64,000 bases of DNA, taken from contig JAJTID010000005.1 of assembly GCA_021300155.1 (NCBI GenBank), positions 1 through 64,000 of the forward strand, written 5' to 3'. Source of the DNA: Pirellula sp. (GTDB lineage: Bacteria > Planctomycetota > Planctomycetia > Pirellulales > Pirellulaceae). Each line of letters begins with the position of its first letter. Positions within the stretch are counted from its first letter, which is position 1. The position numbers and the translations under genes were made by a program. This document shows positions 62,843-64,000 of this stretch, in pieces. The notes under the pieces were generated by a model. That model saw only the letters and a program-made list of their open reading frames with translations, did no database searches and was not told where the DNA came from.

Positions 62843-64000
62843 ATGAAGAACTTCCTTGTATTCCCTTTGGGAATCCTCTTGTTGCTTCCAATCCAGTGCT
62901 TCGCTTTCCAATCACCAAACAAACCTGGTGCTCCCCAAGAAAAACCAGGCGTTCCAGGTAGGTCTGGCTCTTCTTCCAAACCTGGAAGCAAGCCAAAGGA
63001 CAAACCGAAGACGCCACCTGCAAAACCGTCCGTTCCAAAGCCCGGCACAACCAAATTAGAAAAAACCGAGCTACCGGCGGCGGTCACAACGAAACCTACT
63101 AAGCCCCCGTTTTCGGTTGCAAAGATAGAAAGTGCAACCAGAAGCTCCGTAGAAGAGGCAGCGGCCAAGATTGATGCGATCCTAGAAAAGGATTGGGCCG
63201 CCCACAATGTCGAGCCCCAACCACTTTTGAAGGATGAACAGTTCCTGCGTCGTGTCTATCTGCAATTGGGAGGTAGAATTCCAACATTGGTTGAAGCTGG
63301 TAAGTTCTTGACTTCCAAATCCGAATCTAAACGGATGGAATTGATTGACGAACTACTGGCAAGCCCGGATTACGTCAGCCACACCTACAACTACTGGGCT
63401 GATGTTCTTCGCCTCACGGAGAAACCGAACAATAACATCATCCTGGAGCCCTACCTGGCTTATGTAAAGGAAGCCATCGCGGAGAACAAACGTTACGACA
63501 AGTGGGTTCATGAAATGCTAACGGCGAATGGCAAGGTATGGGAGAACCCTGCCGTTGGTTTTCAAATCCGTGACGATGGTATGCCACTGCCATACGTGGA
63601 TAATACCGTCAAGGTTTTTCTGGGAAAACAGATAGGTTGCGCACAATGCCACGATCATCCGTTTGATTCTTGGACCCAGAAGCAGTTCTATGAGCTCGCT
63701 GCATTTACAGCAGGAATCAGGACCCGTTTGAATAAGAACGATCCTGAGATGAAAAAGGGAGGACTCACGCCGAACGATCTTATCAAACAGGCTCGCGACA
63801 AGGCGCCGGACGGGAAAATCAAAGGACCTTTCCAAAACTTGGTTCAAGCGAACTCCTATTCTGTTCAGCATGCAAATCGACCGTTGAAACTACCTCATGA
63901 TTATCAGTACTCCGACGGCAAGCCGAATGAAGTTGTTACCCCAAAAGTTCTTTGGGACAAAGTCCCAGATTCCGCGGCGAAGGCCGATCGGAGAGAACAA
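62843..64000 (+). CDS. DUF1549-family secreted protein (3' end outside the window)
   Basis: The frame from the ATG at 62843 is open to the window end (386 codons). It starts with a signal peptide (MKNFLVFPLGILLLLPIQCF), then a Pro/Lys/Gly-rich linker of about 70 residues, then the DUF1549 pattern: FLRRVYLQLGGRIPTLVEA, SKRMELIDELLASPDYVSH, and FLGKQIGCAQCHDHPFDSW with a haem-like CAQCH. Complete proteins of this family usually continue with DUF1553 and are often followed by a DUF1501 gene. They are predicted periplasmic cytochrome-like proteins of unknown function, typical of planctomycetes. Confidence 0.9.
   Translation, partial: MKNFLVFPLGILLLLPIQCFAFQSPNKPGAPQEKPGVPGRSGSSSKPGSKPKDKPKTPPAKPSVPKPGTTKLEKTELPAAVTTKPTKPPFSVAKIESATRSSVEEAAAKIDAILEKDWAAHNVEPQPLLKDEQFLRRVYLQLGGRIPTLVEAGKFLTSKSESKRMELIDELLASPDYVSHTYNYWADVLRLTEKPNNNIILEPYLAYVKEAIAENKRYDKWVHEMLTANGKVWENPAVGFQIRDDGMPLPYVDNTVKVFLGKQIGCAQCHDHPFDSWTQKQFYELAAFTAGIRTRLNKNDPEMKKGGLTPNDLIKQARDKAPDGKIKGPFQNLVQANSYSVQHANRPLKLPHDYQYSDGKPNEVVTPKVLWDKVPDSAAKADRREQ

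Noticed and set aside
1-64000. CRISPR arrays, restriction systems or other known defence islands
   Set aside because: No regularly spaced repeats and no Cas, restriction, retron or toxin-antitoxin motifs were found in any gene.

Overview
The window looks like a chromosomal segment of a planctomycete, most likely a Pirellulales member related to Rhodopirellula. The reasons are the density of secreted sulfatases, the planctomycete-type DUF1552 and DUF1592-family secreted proteins, a DUF1549 protein at the right edge, a small CXXC protein with the usual planctomycete tail, ECF sigma factors with small membrane partners, and a relic of a REP-associated tyrosine transposase. No ribosomal RNA, CRISPR array or complete insertion sequence was seen.

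Region 1 (1-20.4 kb) is a sulfatase locus. A leftward operon (6.8 to 0.3 kb) and a rightward series (7.4-20.4 kb) hold seven intact sulfatase genes with eight sulfatase domains, plus three broken ones. One is cut at the active-site motif where it meets a transposase relic. Two keep signal peptide and reading frame but have lost the same two internal blocks. The set includes N-sulfoglucosamine-sulfohydrolase-like and iduronate-2-sulfatase-like members. The last gene is a two-sulfatase fusion with a VHL-beta-like domain between the halves. An inserted three-gene operon (9.3-12.7 kb) encodes an FAD amine-oxidase-like protein, an RMD1/DUF155-like protein and a DUF1624 (HGSNAT-like) membrane protein. 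My inference is that the locus degrades sulfated glycosaminoglycan-like polymers.

Region 2 (20.4-25.9 kb) carries a DUF1592-family cytochrome-like protein, a DUF1552 protein and a small zinc-ribbon protein, bordered by tRNA-like relics.

Region 3 (26.0-37.8 kb) is the most coherent module: DabA, a NuoL-like DabB, a second NuoM-like subunit, a SulP transporter with STAS and a possible PII-like tail, an OmpR-type regulator, a histidine kinase and an OprO/P-type porin. It looks like a self-regulated inorganic-carbon (CO2/bicarbonate) uptake island.

Region 4 (37.8-64 kb) is more ordinary: a dead DUF4256 gene hidden in a gap, rhamnulokinase, a CBM9-transglutaminase-esterase fusion, an ECF sigma/membrane protein pair, two POT peptide transporters, another sigma factor, a TerB-like protein, a double parvulin, a stand-alone E2-type acyltransferase domain, a CocE-type hydrolase, a DEAD-box helicase, a DUF3817 protein, a TIGR03790 lipoprotein, a NagB/PIG-L fusion, a CinA-type amidase, a glycine-rich RRM protein with its own promoter and terminator, an aldo/keto reductase, and a DUF1549 protein cut by the window end.

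All family calls come from reading motifs by eye; no database search was run.
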